DNA from: Bryobacterales bacterium
GTDB lineage: Bacteria; Acidobacteriota; Terriglobia; Bryobacterales; Bryobacteraceae
Length of the DNA: 64,000 bases
Reading direction: 5' to 3'
Assembly: GCA_019261985.1 (NCBI GenBank)
Contig: JAFAQY010000027.1
Span: forward strand, 62,001-126,000
The position numbers were made by a program, and so were the translations under genes. Under the pieces are notes generated by a model. It was not told the origin of the DNA, made no database searches, and saw only the letters and a program-made list of their open reading frames with translations. Below, one piece after another: positions 33,675 through 42,768 of the stretch (within the stretch, counting starts at the first letter, position 1; each line of letters starts with the position of its first letter).

Positions 33675-36272
33675 GTGCGAGATCCATTGATTATTCCGGC
33701 GGCCGCCCTCGCCGCGGGAATCTTGCTGGGCCACTGGTTCCCGTTCTCCGTGCGTGAAGCCGCATGCCCCGCGGTGGTTTTTTTGGCGTTGGCAATTCCG
33801 CCAAGGACGAAATGGCTCACTCACGTCTGCGTTGTTCTCGCACTCATTTGTGCGGGTGCATTAGTCGAGGCGTGGCGCCGGCCAGGTCCTCCTCCCCAGG
33901 TCGACGCGGGCTGGAAAGAGACCGTGATCCTGGGCGGGTGTGTCGTCGAGCCGACGGTCTTTTCGCCGGGGCGGGAGCAGTTCACGCTCGAGCTCGCGCC
34001 CGGCGCACGGGCCCGAGTAAGCCGCTCCGTCGACGACGACTCGCCCGCTCCGCGCCTGGCCTACGGCCAGACCGTCGAGATCGAGGGGCGTATCCGAAGC
34101 CCGCACAATTTCAATAACCCGGGTGCTTTCGATTATGCGGCGTATCTTTCGCGCCAGAACATCTACTGGACAGCCACCATGACGCGCGGCTCCGAACCCA
34201 CCCTGCTTCCGGGGCGCTGCGGCTCGCGCTTTCTCAGTTTCGTATATGGATTACGCACGGCCGCGCTCGATCGCTTGGAGCATCTGTACGAGGGCGATAA
34301 TTATGCCTCTGGAATGATGCAGGCGATTTTGATCGGAGAAACGGCAGGGATCCAGCGCGTGTGGACGGAAAGTTTCCGGCGTACGGGCACCTTTCATGCG
34401 CTGGTGATCTCGGGTGTACATGTCACGGTGCTTGCGGGAGTTCTATTGTTCCTGCTCAGGCTGTGCCTGCTGCCGGAGCTTTCCGCGCTCGCCTTAACGG
34501 CGCTAGCGGCGTGGGTTTATGCGCTGGTTTCGGGCTTGTCCGCTCCCGTAGTCCGCGCCGCCGGAGGCTTCACGCTGTTTCTCGCCGCGCGATTTTTGTT
34601 CCGGCGCACACGGGTCATGAATCTGCTGGCGGCGATCACGCTGGTGTACCTCGCGTGGGATCCGAATCAGCTTTTTGATCCGAGCTTTCAGCTCTCGTTT
34701 CTATCCGTAGCCGCGATTGGCGCCCTGGCTGCGCCGCTACTTGAACCGCGCATCGCGCCGCTGGCGCGGGGAATGCGAGATATATCCGATGCGGCCATCG
34801 ATCCGCACCTCGATCCGCGAGTGGCGCAAGCGCGCGTTGAGCTTCGGCTCGCCGCGGAGACGCTTCAGTTATGGACTCGTATCCCGCCTAAGTGGATCGA
34901 GGGCGGACTGGCGCTAGCGGCGCGCGCGGGTTTGTATGCGGTGGAAATGGTGGTGATCTCATCCGTCATTCAAATCGGCCTGGCTTTGCCGATGGCGGAA
35001 TATTTCCATCGCGTATCTCTCACCGGCGTGAGCGCGAACCTGCTGATCTGTCCGCTGATGGAGGCCGTAGTGCCGCTCGGGTTCGCCGCAATTTTCACGA
35101 ACTGGCATTGGGTGGCCGTTGTGACAGGCGCGCTGCTGAAATTCTCGGCGCGCGTGGCGGAGTGGCATGCGGGTCTCGAACCGTCGTGGCGGGTGCCGAA
35201 TCCGCCTCTATGGCTTGCGGTCGCGTTTCCAATCGCGCTGATTTTGCTGTCTCTGGCCGTGCGGCTGCGCACGCCTACTGGCAAATTGCACAAGTTCTCG
35301 TGTGAATCCCCCTGCGAACGCACGACGGTTTCCGAGCCGCGACCGCAAGGGAGCGGTGTACGTATTTTGATCACAGCAGTGGTGATAGCGCTCTTCGCAT
35401 TGCTTTTATGGCAGCCGTGGCCGGCCCCGGCGCAAAAAGGCGTCCTCGAACTCACGTCCATCGATGTGGGGCAAGGCGATAGCCTCCTGCTCACATTCCC
35501 CCAGGGAAAACGCATGCTCATTGATGGCGGCGGAATTTTGCAATTCGGGCGGGCGCGGAAATCGAACCTTGATATCGGCGAGGACGTGGTTTCGTCGTAT
35601 CTTTGGGATCGTGGCATTCGGTCCCTCGATTGTGTCGTGGAGACTCACGCGCATCAGGACCATATCGGCGGCCTCCCCGCCGTGCTCGAAAATTTCCGCC
35701 CCACAGAGCTGTGGACGGGGGCGAATGCATCCCCGCAACTCAACGACCAGGCAGCCACGCTTGGCGTTAAGGTGACACAGAAACACGCGGGCGAGGCGGT
35801 GGATTATTCTGGCGCACGTGTCGAAATTCTCTCGCCGCCGGTGGATTACCTGGCATCGAAAACCGGCAATAACGATTCACTTGCATTTCGAGTGTCGTAT
35901 GGATCCAGATCGTTTCTGCTGACGGGCGACATGGAGCGGCCCATGGAAGGCATACTGCTAGCGGACGAACGCGAGCTGCATGCGGACGTGCTCAAAGTCG
36001 GCCATCATGGTTCCCGAACATCGACGATGCAGCCTTTCTTGGATGCCGTCGGCCCTTCGGTCGCCATTATTTCAGCGGGATATGAGAATTCATTCGGGCA
36101 TCCGCATCGCGATGTTGTGGAAAGGCTTTCCGCACGACACACAGCGATTCTGCGGACCGATCAAGACGGGTTAGTGAACGTCGCGACGGACGGGGAGCGG
36201 TTGTGGTTCGATCAGATGGCCTGGAAACAAACGACTCTTTCGGGAGCAGCGGCGCCGCCATTCGGATGGTAG
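33675..36272 (+). CDS. comEC: ComEC/Rec2 DNA-uptake channel protein
   Basis: The GTG start gives 865 residues. The N-terminus has two to three membrane helices and a DUF4131 OB-like part (LEVDGRIR-type: AYGQTVEIEGRIRSPHNFNNPGAF). The central competence domain carries ILIGETAGIQRVWTESFRRTGTFHALVISGVHV and many membrane helices (about 240-540). The C-terminal metallo-beta-lactamase-like domain begins near 590: LELTSIDVGQGDSLLLTFPQ, then metal site THAHQDHIGG and KVGHHGSRTS. It should import single-stranded DNA. Between the parts, about residues 546-560 (TTVSEPRPQGSG) look like translated dispersed repeat rather than native protein. Confidence 0.9.
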   Translation: MRDPLIIPAAALAAGILLGHWFPFSVREAACPAVVFLALAIPPRTKWLTHVCVVLALICAGALVEAWRRPGPPPQVDAGWKETVILGGCVVEPTVFSPGREQFTLELAPGARARVSRSVDDDSPAPRLAYGQTVEIEGRIRSPHNFNNPGAFDYAAYLSRQNIYWTATMTRGSEPTLLPGRCGSRFLSFVYGLRTAALDRLEHLYEGDNYASGMMQAILIGETAGIQRVWTESFRRTGTFHALVISGVHVTVLAGVLLFLLRLCLLPELSALALTALAAWVYALVSGLSAPVVRAAGGFTLFLAARFLFRRTRVMNLLAAITLVYLAWDPNQLFDPSFQLSFLSVAAIGALAAPLLEPRIAPLARGMRDISDAAIDPHLDPRVAQARVELRLAAETLQLWTRIPPKWIEGGLALAARAGLYAVEMVVISSVIQIGLALPMAEYFHRVSLTGVSANLLICPLMEAVVPLGFAAIFTNWHWVAVVTGALLKFSARVAEWHAGLEPSWRVPNPPLWLAVAFPIALILLSLAVRLRTPTGKLHKFSCESPCERTTVSEPRPQGSGVRILITAVVIALFALLLWQPWPAPAQKGVLELTSIDVGQGDSLLLTFPQGKRMLIDGGGILQFGRARKSNLDIGEDVVSSYLWDRGIRSLDCVVETHAHQDHIGGLPAVLENFRPTELWTGANASPQLNDQAATLGVKVTQKHAGEAVDYSGARVEILSPPVDYLASKTGNNDSLAFRVSYGSRSFLLTGDMERPMEGILLADERELHADVLKVGHHGSRTSTMQPFLDAVGPSVAIISAGYENSFGHPHRDVVERLSARHTAILRTDQDGLVNVATDGERLWFDQMAWKQTTLSGAAAPPFGW
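35318..35354. repeat. Suspected repeat-derived insert in comEC linker
   Basis: The stretch contains GTTTCCGAGCCGCGACC and ends GGGAGCGG with CCGC/GCGG arms. It encodes TVSEPRPQGSG between the membrane and metallo-beta-lactamase domains. I recall this sequence as a recurring short repeat in Solibacter-type genomes, but there is only one copy in this window, so the call rests on memory. Confidence 0.35.
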
Positions 36273-36304
36273 CAAGGTCGAATTATGTCTAGATAAATAG
36301 GGAC

Positions 36305-36543
36305 AGTTTAAATATTTAAAGATCCGGAGGCACGCCGCCTGGCTCAGGCGAATCGCGGGCGAAAAGATGACTCATGTGGTTACGAAGCGCTGCGCGAGCG
36401 GTACAACCGTCTGCAAAACATCCGTACGAAAGCTTCTGTCCTGGAACTACTCGCGAATCGCGAAACGCGCGGCCACTTATGTGAGGCGTCCCTATGTCGA
36501 CCATGCGGAGCTTCTGTATGACGACCGATGCTTAACTAAATGA
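36305..36543 (+). pseudogene. Decayed VapB-type antitoxin gene
   Basis: Joining frames rebuilds a VapB-like protein: SLNI, KDPEARRLAQA, IAGEKMTHVVT, EALRERYNRLQNIRTKAS, then an intact C-terminal frame of 28 codons ending IAKRAATYVRRPYVDHAELL + YDDRCLTK. The start codon is gone (GAC where ATG is expected), and at least three frame changes break it. The last codons overlap the vapC start (ATGA at 36540), the usual antitoxin-toxin arrangement. The stretch 36273-36745 therefore holds a dead toxin-antitoxin locus, not empty sequence. Confidence 0.65.
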
Positions 36544-36611
36544 TCGTCGATTCTCGACTTCAGAAAGGCTGGCACCACGCCGGTCTTAATTTCGGCAATT
36601 GTTTCGCATAG
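36540..36611 (+). pseudogene. Decayed VapC (PIN domain) toxin gene
   Basis: The frame opens MIVDS, the classic VapC start, and after six codons jumps to GWHHAGLNFGNCFA, the C-terminal PIN motif (LNFGDCFAYALA). It stops at TAG, so about 100 internal codons are deleted. Out-of-frame scraps (KDRRYCRVV) follow. A ten-base hairpin (36578-36622) overlaps the end. From 36623 to 36745 I see no gene; it must hold the glucan phosphorylase promoter, which I cannot place. Confidence 0.6.
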
Positions 36612-36745
36612 AAAGACCGGCGTTATTGCCGCGTTGTAACATAAAGTCACAGTGGCAGTCCGCGTGCTAATGTCAAAAGCGCGCTCTGGTGGCTCTCTGC
36701 TATGCTGTTGTTCTCCGTCACGAGGGCCGAAATTCGCAGAGCTGA

Positions 36746-39310
36746 ATGTCGTTTCAAATCCGTCCTTCTAAGCAATTCTTGGTTCGCCCCGCCTTGCCTC
36801 TAGCCCTCCGAAGACTGCCTGAGCTGGGATTAAACCTGCTTTGGAGCTGGAACCATACGATCCGTGCCGTTTTCCGCCGGCTTGACCCTGCCATCTGGCA
36901 TGCATGTGGTTACAATCCTGTCGTCATGCTGGGGCAAGTTCCACAACACACGTTGGAACGGGCCGCCACCGACCCCCGATATCTGGCGCTGTACCGGCAC
37001 GCATGCGAGATTCACGATTCGTATGTTGCAGCCGCGCCCGCCGATGCCGGCTCCATGTTAGTCGCTTATTTCTCGATGGAGTACGGTCTGATAGACGCAA
37101 TGGCGATCTACTCCGGAGGCTTAGGTGTTCTGTCAGGCGACCATCTTAAAGCCGCCAGCGATCTAACGCTGCCGCTGGTCGGAGTGGGACTACTGTACCA
37201 AAACGGATATCTTGAGCAAACGCTTGCTCCAGACGGCTGGCAGATGGAAAAGACCCCGCTCAACGACTTTTATTCGTTACCGGTGACACCGGTCACGCGC
37301 GGCGACGGCAGTGACCTGATGGTCCAAGTACGTCTGGCGGGAGCAATGGTGTACCTGAAGGTTTGGCGCGTGGATGTGGGCCGGACGAAGTTGTACCTTC
37401 TGGACAGCAACGTTCAGCAGAATCCGGATCCCAGCCATCGCGAAATTACGGCCCAGCTTTACGGCGGCGATCTTCAGCAGCGCATCCGCCAGGAAATCGC
37501 GTTAGGAATCGGTGGGTTGCGAGCGCTCAAAGAGTTGGGTCTTCAGCCCACGGTTTATCACATGAATGAGGGCCACTCGGCGTTTTTGGCTCTGGAGCGT
37601 ATTCGGACCCTCATGAAGGAAGAAGGGTTGAGCTTCGAGGAAGCCCAGTATGCGACGCGTTCCAACAATCTCTTCACAACGCATACGTCGGTCCCCGCCG
37701 GGATTGACCTGTTCCCTCCTGCGCTGATGCACGAGTATTTCCGGGATTATTGCACCGATGTGGGGATGCGCATTGAGGATCTGCTGGCCCTGGGGCGGCG
37801 GCATCCGAATGATTCCGAGGAGCCGTTCTCGATGGCCGTCGCGGCCTTCAAGACCTCGGCTTACAGAAATGGCGTCAGCTTATTGCACCGCCGCATTTCC
37901 CAACAGATGTGGGAGGAGTTATGGCCCAAACTTCCGGTTTGGGAAGTGCCGATCACGTCGATCACGAACGGCGTCCACCTTCCCAGTTGGATTAACGGCG
38001 ATCTGGCGAACTTGTACGATCAGTATCTGCAGCCGGATTGGCGTGAAGGACACGCGGAAGCCCGCATTTGGGAGCAGATTTCCGAAATCCCGCCGGCAGA
38101 ACTGTGGGAAGCGCACCGCCGCCGAAAGCGCCGCATGGTAGGATTCGTGCGCGAAAGAGCCGTGGAAAGCGCCGTTGCCCGCAAAGCGCCGGCTTCGCAA
38201 ATAAAACAGTTGCACGATGTGTTGAACCCGGAAGCCCTCACCATCGGATTCGCCCGCCGCTTTGCCACCTACAAGCGCGCGACGCTGATTTTTCGCAACA
38301 TGGATCGTTTGAAGCGGATTCTGACGGACCCGGCTCGGCCGGTTCAGATCGTGATCGCCGGGAAAGCGCACCCGCTCGACGTTCCCGGTAAGACACTGAT
38401 TCGTGAGATCGTCCAACACTCGCGCAATCCTGAATTCCAGGGGCGGATCGTGTTCGTTGAGAACTATGGGATCCAGGTGGCGCGGGAACTCGTGGGCGGC
38501 GTCGACATCTGGCTCAACGCGCCGCGCCGCGGCGAAGAGGCCTGCGGAACCAGCGGCATGAAGGCCGGATTGAACGGCGTTTTGAATCTCAGCATTTTGG
38601 ACGGGTGGTTCGACGAGGCGGGCGAACTCACCGGCGGTTGGGTGATCGGCGACCGGGAGCCATACTCTCCCGATCGCGACGATGCACATGCGGCGGCGAT
38701 TTATTCGCTTCTAGAAGATGAGATCGTACCAATGTATTACAACAACCGCGAGCAGGGCGTCCCCATCGAGTGGATGGCCCGGGTGAAGCAATCGCTGGCG
38801 TACGTCAGCACGAATTTCAACTGCCAGCGCATGGTGGAGGAGTATACTTCGCAGCTCTATCAGCCAGCGCATCAGGGCTTTATCGAAACCAGTCGAGGCC
38901 ATTTCGCAAAAGCGCGGGCGCACAGCGCCTGGCTTCGTAGCATGAACGAAAAATGGCCGCGGATCGCCATCGTCGATTACGATGTTGCCTCCAATGGCAG
39001 CGCGGTCTTGAGCGGTTCTCCCGTGCCGCTGCGCGCGACCGTGGATTTGGCGGGGCTTGAACCGGCGGACGTTCGCGTGGAAGCGGTGGTCGGGCATGTC
39101 GGAGCCGAAGGTGAGCTGATCGACATGCAGGTGCTGGCCCTTGCTCCGCTGGAACAAAGTGGGACCAAGGTGGTCTTCGGCCGCGATTTCACACCGCTGG
39201 CCACAGGCCGCTTAGGTTGCTCCGTCCGTGTGAGTCCGAACCATTTCGACGACCCTCTCAACCGCCCGTGCAACGCCCCGCTAAAATGGGCAGATGAGCC
39301 AACCGCCTAG
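36746..39310 (+). CDS. Alpha-glucan phosphorylase (GT35)
   Basis: The 854-residue protein has an N-terminal DUF3417 domain (LGLNLLWSWNHTIRAVFRRLDP, typical for the maltodextrin/starch phosphorylase subgroup of bacteria and archaea). Catalytic-core motifs: YFSMEYGLIDAMAIYSGGLGVLSGDHLKAASDL, YHMNEGHSAFL, TTHTSVPAGID, GFARRFATYKRATLIF, and the PLP/phosphate region EEACGTSGMKAGLNGVLN with its Lys. It releases glucose-1-phosphate from alpha-1,4-glucan in the cytosol. The C-terminus (about 745-854) adds a beta-sandwich (PLRATVDLAGLEPADVRVEAV). It fits with galU in glucan and UDP-glucose turnover, though they are unlinked. Confidence 0.92.
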   Translation: MSFQIRPSKQFLVRPALPLALRRLPELGLNLLWSWNHTIRAVFRRLDPAIWHACGYNPVVMLGQVPQHTLERAATDPRYLALYRHACEIHDSYVAAAPADAGSMLVAYFSMEYGLIDAMAIYSGGLGVLSGDHLKAASDLTLPLVGVGLLYQNGYLEQTLAPDGWQMEKTPLNDFYSLPVTPVTRGDGSDLMVQVRLAGAMVYLKVWRVDVGRTKLYLLDSNVQQNPDPSHREITAQLYGGDLQQRIRQEIALGIGGLRALKELGLQPTVYHMNEGHSAFLALERIRTLMKEEGLSFEEAQYATRSNNLFTTHTSVPAGIDLFPPALMHEYFRDYCTDVGMRIEDLLALGRRHPNDSEEPFSMAVAAFKTSAYRNGVSLLHRRISQQMWEELWPKLPVWEVPITSITNGVHLPSWINGDLANLYDQYLQPDWREGHAEARIWEQISEIPPAELWEAHRRRKRRMVGFVRERAVESAVARKAPASQIKQLHDVLNPEALTIGFARRFATYKRATLIFRNMDRLKRILTDPARPVQIVIAGKAHPLDVPGKTLIREIVQHSRNPEFQGRIVFVENYGIQVARELVGGVDIWLNAPRRGEEACGTSGMKAGLNGVLNLSILDGWFDEAGELTGGWVIGDREPYSPDRDDAHAAAIYSLLEDEIVPMYYNNREQGVPIEWMARVKQSLAYVSTNFNCQRMVEEYTSQLYQPAHQGFIETSRGHFAKARAHSAWLRSMNEKWPRIAIVDYDVASNGSAVLSGSPVPLRATVDLAGLEPADVRVEAVVGHVGAEGELIDMQVLALAPLEQSGTKVVFGRDFTPLATGRLGCSVRVSPNHFDDPLNRPCNAPLKWADEPTA

Positions 39311-39318
39311 CAACCCGC

Positions 39319-39379
39319 TGTGGGGCAGGCTTAAGCCGGGCTTAAGCCTGCGGCGGGCTTCAGCCCGCCTGAGCGGTTA
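39319..39379. repeat. Paired-palindrome repeat, GTGGGGCAGGCTTAAGCC type
   Basis: GTGGGGCAGGCTTAAGCC, GGGCTTAAGCCTGC, GGCGGGCTTCAGCCCGCC and a trailing GCGGTTA form the unit. A near-identical copy (with small differences) lies at 60102-60165. Confidence 0.9.
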
Positions 39380-39438
39380 AGTGTAAGCACAAGGCGCCGG
39401 GTTTTAATTAAACCCCGCGTGCGTGCCTGAAAGGTCAC

Positions 39439-40122
39439 ATGCCCAAACTAAATGCAAAGCCGGAACCCATCGACATCGATTTCACCAAGTCGGCGGTTGT
39501 TGTCGTCGATATGCAAAATGCGTTCGCCAGCGAGCGAGGCTTGCTGGACCTTGCGGGCATGGACATTTCCGGCGCGCCGCAAGTGATCCGATGCGTAAAG
39601 CGAGTCATCGATGCGGCGCGGCAACGGAGCATGCCCGTCGTATTTCTTCAGATGGGCTACCAGCCCGATCTGAGCGACGGCGGCGGACCGGAATCGCCGA
39701 ACTGGCACAAGGAGCTCGCCATCCGGATGATGAATTGCGATTCCGCGCTGAAAGGCAAGCTGGTAACCGTCGGAGGATGGGACTTCGAAATCGTGGACGA
39801 ATTGAAGCCGCGCCCGGAAGATCTGGTCATCGTGAAAACGCGTTACAGCGGTTTCGCCCGCACATCGCTCGATGACGAGCTTCGCAAACGGGGCATTCGA
39901 TATCTGTTTTTCACCGGCATCGCTACCAACGTTTGCGTGGAATCGACCCTTCGGGACGCCTTTTTCCTCGACTACTGGCCGATTCTGATCGCGGATGCCG
40001 CGATGGCCACGGACGAAGCCTCGCATGAAGCCAGTGTGCGCAACGTAGAGAGATTTTTCGGCTGGACGATTCCCTCGTCGGAATTGGTTGGACAGCTTGC
40101 TACGCCAGCCCTCGCCAGATAG
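39439..40122 (+). CDS. RutB-like isochorismatase-family amidohydrolase
   Basis: The 227-residue cysteine hydrolase has a catalytic triad: Asp24 in VVVVDMQNAF, Lys in LVIVKTRYSGF, and Cys in FTGIATNVCVESTLRDAFF. RutB-specific phrases are also present: LLDLAGMDIS, GGGPESPNWHKELA, GGWDFEIVDEL and RTSLDDELRKRGIRYLFFTG. It therefore probably hydrolyses ureidoacrylate-type intermediates of pyrimidine degradation. No other rut gene is nearby, so a broader amidase role is possible. It overlaps the 3' end of the convergent Uma2 gene by 23 bases. Confidence 0.85.
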   Translation: MPKLNAKPEPIDIDFTKSAVVVVDMQNAFASERGLLDLAGMDISGAPQVIRCVKRVIDAARQRSMPVVFLQMGYQPDLSDGGGPESPNWHKELAIRMMNCDSALKGKLVTVGGWDFEIVDELKPRPEDLVIVKTRYSGFARTSLDDELRKRGIRYLFFTGIATNVCVESTLRDAFFLDYWPILIADAAMATDEASHEASVRNVERFFGWTIPSSELVGQLATPALAR

Positions 40123-40720
40123 GCGCGAGCTTGAGCACGAACCCTTTTACAGGGTCTTCGCCGGCGAGTTCGGTAATCGCGCGATGAACTTTCGGCGCAC
40201 GATTTTTGCGGTAGACGTACACAGTGCGCGCGTCGGCGTCGATAAGCCAGCCAAGTTGCGCGCCATTTTCGATCCACAGCTCCATTCTGCGCTTGGCCTC
40301 TGAAAGGTTGTCGCTAGGAGAGCGGACTTCAATCACAAATTCGGGACAGAGTGGAAGAAACTCCTTCCGCTGTTTTGGCGTCAGCCCGGATAGAGCTGCA
40401 TTTGAGACCCAGGAGGCATCAGGGCAAAGTATGGAGCCATCTGATAGCCGGAACCCAGCGCTAGAATCGAAGCCTTCGCCACGACCGTCTTCATCCGCCC
40501 AGACGGAGAGTTGGGCGCTCGCCTTAAGGTTGCGGTTAGAAGCTTCCCCTCCAGCAGGCGGCATTACGATGATTTCTCCCTGAGCATTCCGCTCGACTCT
40601 CAAATTGGGGTTTGCCCGGCAGAATTCAGCAAACGCGTCATCGGAGAACTTGCCCTCACAGCCCTTGCGCAGGTGGAAGGGGGGCTCTAACGATTCCGGC
40701 AGTGCCACCACGATTTGCAT
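40100..40720 (-). CDS. Uma2 family (DUF820) nuclease-fold protein
   Basis: The 206-residue protein has the DUF820 core: FAEFCRANPNLRVERNAQGEI, SWVSNAALSGLT, LPLCPEFVIEVRSPSDNLSEAKRRMELWIENGAQLGWLID, and RTVYVYRKNRA. The E of FVIEV and the K of AKRRMELW stand at nuclease-fold positions. The expected Asp motif PD is CPDASWVS. It differs strongly from the member at 23016-23597, so this is not a recent duplication. No partner gene is evident. Confidence 0.88.
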   Translation of the reverse strand: MQIVVALPESLEPPFHLRKGCEGKFSDDAFAEFCRANPNLRVERNAQGEIIVMPPAGGEASNRNLKASAQLSVWADEDGRGEGFDSSAGFRLSDGSILCPDASWVSNAALSGLTPKQRKEFLPLCPEFVIEVRSPSDNLSEAKRRMELWIENGAQLGWLIDADARTVYVYRKNRAPKVHRAITELAGEDPVKGFVLKLAPIWRGLA

Positions 40721-40783
40721 TACTTGATTTTACGCTCCACGCCCGCCGTAACATGGTATTTGACCCCGACCGCAACCGACCAC

Positions 40784-42352
40784 ATGCGCGCTCTCGTGGA
40801 GGAGTGGCAGCAGCTTGAGGACAAATTGCGTCTTGGTGGCGGCAACAAAAAAATCCAAAAGCAGCATGCCGACGGCAAGTTGACCGCGCGCGAGCGCATT
40901 GCGGCGCTCATCGATCCGGCATCGATGTTTCTCGAGATCGGGCTGCTGATCGCGTATGACAAGTACGACGGACAGGCCCCGGCGGCAGGAGTCGTTACCG
41001 GGCTGGCTCGCATCGAAGGCCGCCCTTCGGTGATTGTGGCCAATGACGCCACCGTAAAAGCCGGAGCCTGGTGGCCGGAAACGATTCACAAGATTTTGCG
41101 CGCGCAGGAAATCGCGATGCGCAACCGCCTGCCGATTATTTATCTGGTCGATTCGGCGGGCGTGAATCTGCCGTATCAGGATGGCATTTTCCCTGGCGAG
41201 TACGGAGCCGCGCGAATCTTCTATTACAATTCGCTGATGCGCCGCAGGCTTCACGTCCCCCAGATCGCGGCGGTGATGGGCATGTGCATCGCCGGAGGGG
41301 CATATCTTCCGGCGCTCTCCGACGTGATCGTCATGGTCGAAAAGACCAGCTTCATGGGTCTGGGCGGGCCGAATCTGGTTAAAGGCGCGGTGGGCCAGGT
41401 CGTGGATGCGGAGGCGCTGGGCGGCGCTTCGCTGCACACGGAAAAAAGCGGTGTCGCGCACTATTCGGCGAAGGACGACCGCGAGTGCTTGCGCCTGATT
41501 CGTCAGAAGATGCGTGAATTGCCGGCTCCTCCTCCGCTCCCCAAAGGTACTGCTCCCGCCAAACCAGCCGAAGGGCTTTACGATCTGCTGCCCCCCGATC
41601 ACCGCTTGCCCTACAACGTGGAGGAAGTGATCGCGCGCATCGTGGATGCAGACGACTACCTCGAGTTCCAGCCGCATCATGCCACGGAAATGCTGTGCGC
41701 CAATGCCCGGCTTGGCGGAAGGGCAATCGGAATCATCGCGAACCGGCGTGGGTTTCTCAAAACGCCCGACGGTCCGCGAATCGGCGGAATCGTTTACACC
41801 GAGTCGGCTCGCAAGGTTGCGTACTTCGTGGAAGGCGCGGAAAGGCACGGCTTACCGCTACTCTACTTTCAGGATGTTTCCGGTTTTATGGTGGGGACCG
41901 AAGCCGAGGGCGAAGGAATCATTCGCGCGGGAGCGGAGATGGTGGAGTCCATGGCTTGCGCGACGGTTCCCAAGATCGTCGTCACGCTGAATCACGCGAG
42001 CGGCGCCGGCTACTATGCCATGGCCAGCCAGGGCTTCGATCCGAACTTCACCTTCGCATGGCCCACCGCTCGGATTGGAGTGATGGAGGGCGATGCGGCG
42101 GTGCAGGCCGTGCATGGGGCGGAGCTCGCCAGGTTAAACGCGGCCCGCCAATCCGTTCCGCCCGAGCTGGAGCGGCGCATGGCGCAAACGCGCGCGGATT
42201 ACGAGCGCTGGCTCGATCCGCGCTACGCGGCCGCGCGCGGGCACGTGGACGCGATCGTCGACCCACTGGAAACGCGGCGGGTATTAGAATTCGCTTTGGA
42301 GGCGGCGACCGCTTCGGGACACCGAGAGCATTTGGTTTTAGAATTGACGTGA
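40784..42352 (+). CDS. Acyl-CoA carboxylase carboxyltransferase subunit
   Basis: I chose the ATG at 40784 (MRALVEEWQQLEDKL), since the frame upstream overlaps the divergent Uma2 gene; no strong ribosome site is visible. The 522 residues show the two crotonase-like halves. The N half has KLTARERIAALIDPASMFLE, VIVANDATVKAGAWW, YLVDSAGVNLPYQDGIFPGE and MGLGGPNLVKGAVGQ. The C half has ARLGGRAIGIIANRRGFL, YFQDVSGFMVGTEAEGEGII and LNHASGAGYYAM. This is the methylcrotonyl/propionyl-CoA carboxylase beta family. It may partner with the BC/BCCP pair at 24389-26367; the exact acyl-CoA cannot be told. Confidence 0.9.
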   Translation: MRALVEEWQQLEDKLRLGGGNKKIQKQHADGKLTARERIAALIDPASMFLEIGLLIAYDKYDGQAPAAGVVTGLARIEGRPSVIVANDATVKAGAWWPETIHKILRAQEIAMRNRLPIIYLVDSAGVNLPYQDGIFPGEYGAARIFYYNSLMRRRLHVPQIAAVMGMCIAGGAYLPALSDVIVMVEKTSFMGLGGPNLVKGAVGQVVDAEALGGASLHTEKSGVAHYSAKDDRECLRLIRQKMRELPAPPPLPKGTAPAKPAEGLYDLLPPDHRLPYNVEEVIARIVDADDYLEFQPHHATEMLCANARLGGRAIGIIANRRGFLKTPDGPRIGGIVYTESARKVAYFVEGAERHGLPLLYFQDVSGFMVGTEAEGEGIIRAGAEMVESMACATVPKIVVTLNHASGAGYYAMASQGFDPNFTFAWPTARIGVMEGDAAVQAVHGAELARLNAARQSVPPELERRMAQTRADYERWLDPRYAAARGHVDAIVDPLETRRVLEFALEAATASGHREHLVLELT

Positions 42353-42353
42353 G

Positions 42354-42381
42354 ACCCGGCGGAGACAGGCGGGTTTCTTTT
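42354..42381 (+). terminator. Possible terminator after carboxyltransferase gene
   Basis: A short stem (ACCCG..CGGGT with GC extension) is followed by TTCTTTT two bases after the stop. The stem is weak. The stretch 42382-42657 beyond it holds no frame that I can support on either strand. Confidence 0.3.
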
Positions 42382-42657
42382 GCGTTGTCTGCGTATTTGC
42401 GAGATGTCTTGCAACGTTCTTTCCTTCGCAGCCCCGGGGTCCACGGAGATTGCGGGTAGATGTTGCCCTTTGCCCTGGCTCTAAGGACGTCCTGACGGTT
42501 TCGATATCTCTCGCAAAGACGCGCGTACGAATAGCATCCCAATGTTTCGTGCGGATGCCGAGAACTATTTGCAACACCTTATCGGAGCATGGGGGCTCGG
42601 AGAATCGAGTTGAATGTACCGATCCGAAACGGATTGCGGGTCTTACCCAGGCCGGCT

Positions 42658-42768
42658 GGCCCGAGGACCGATCCGAGGCTGGCTGACGGCATCCTCGACC
42701 GGCTTGTTCACAATGCCCATCCCATTGAGATGCGTGGCGATTCAATGGCCAAAATCGGGGCAAACTGA
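42658..42768 (+). pseudogene. 3' remnant of an IS21-family istB gene
   Basis: The frame reading [20 protein letters not shown] followed by MRGDSMAKIGAN and TGA is the characteristic C-terminus of IstB transposition helpers ([24 protein letters not shown]). The upstream part of the gene and the transposase IstA are missing, so this is an IS21 scar. It ends 82 bases before the frameshifted TIGR03435 gene. Confidence 0.65.

Noticed and set aside
36578-36622. Ten-base perfect hairpin as a small-RNA or riboswitch candidate
   Set aside because: It falls on the junction of the decayed vapC gene and has a 25-base unstructured loop; chance within decayed coding sequence is simpler.
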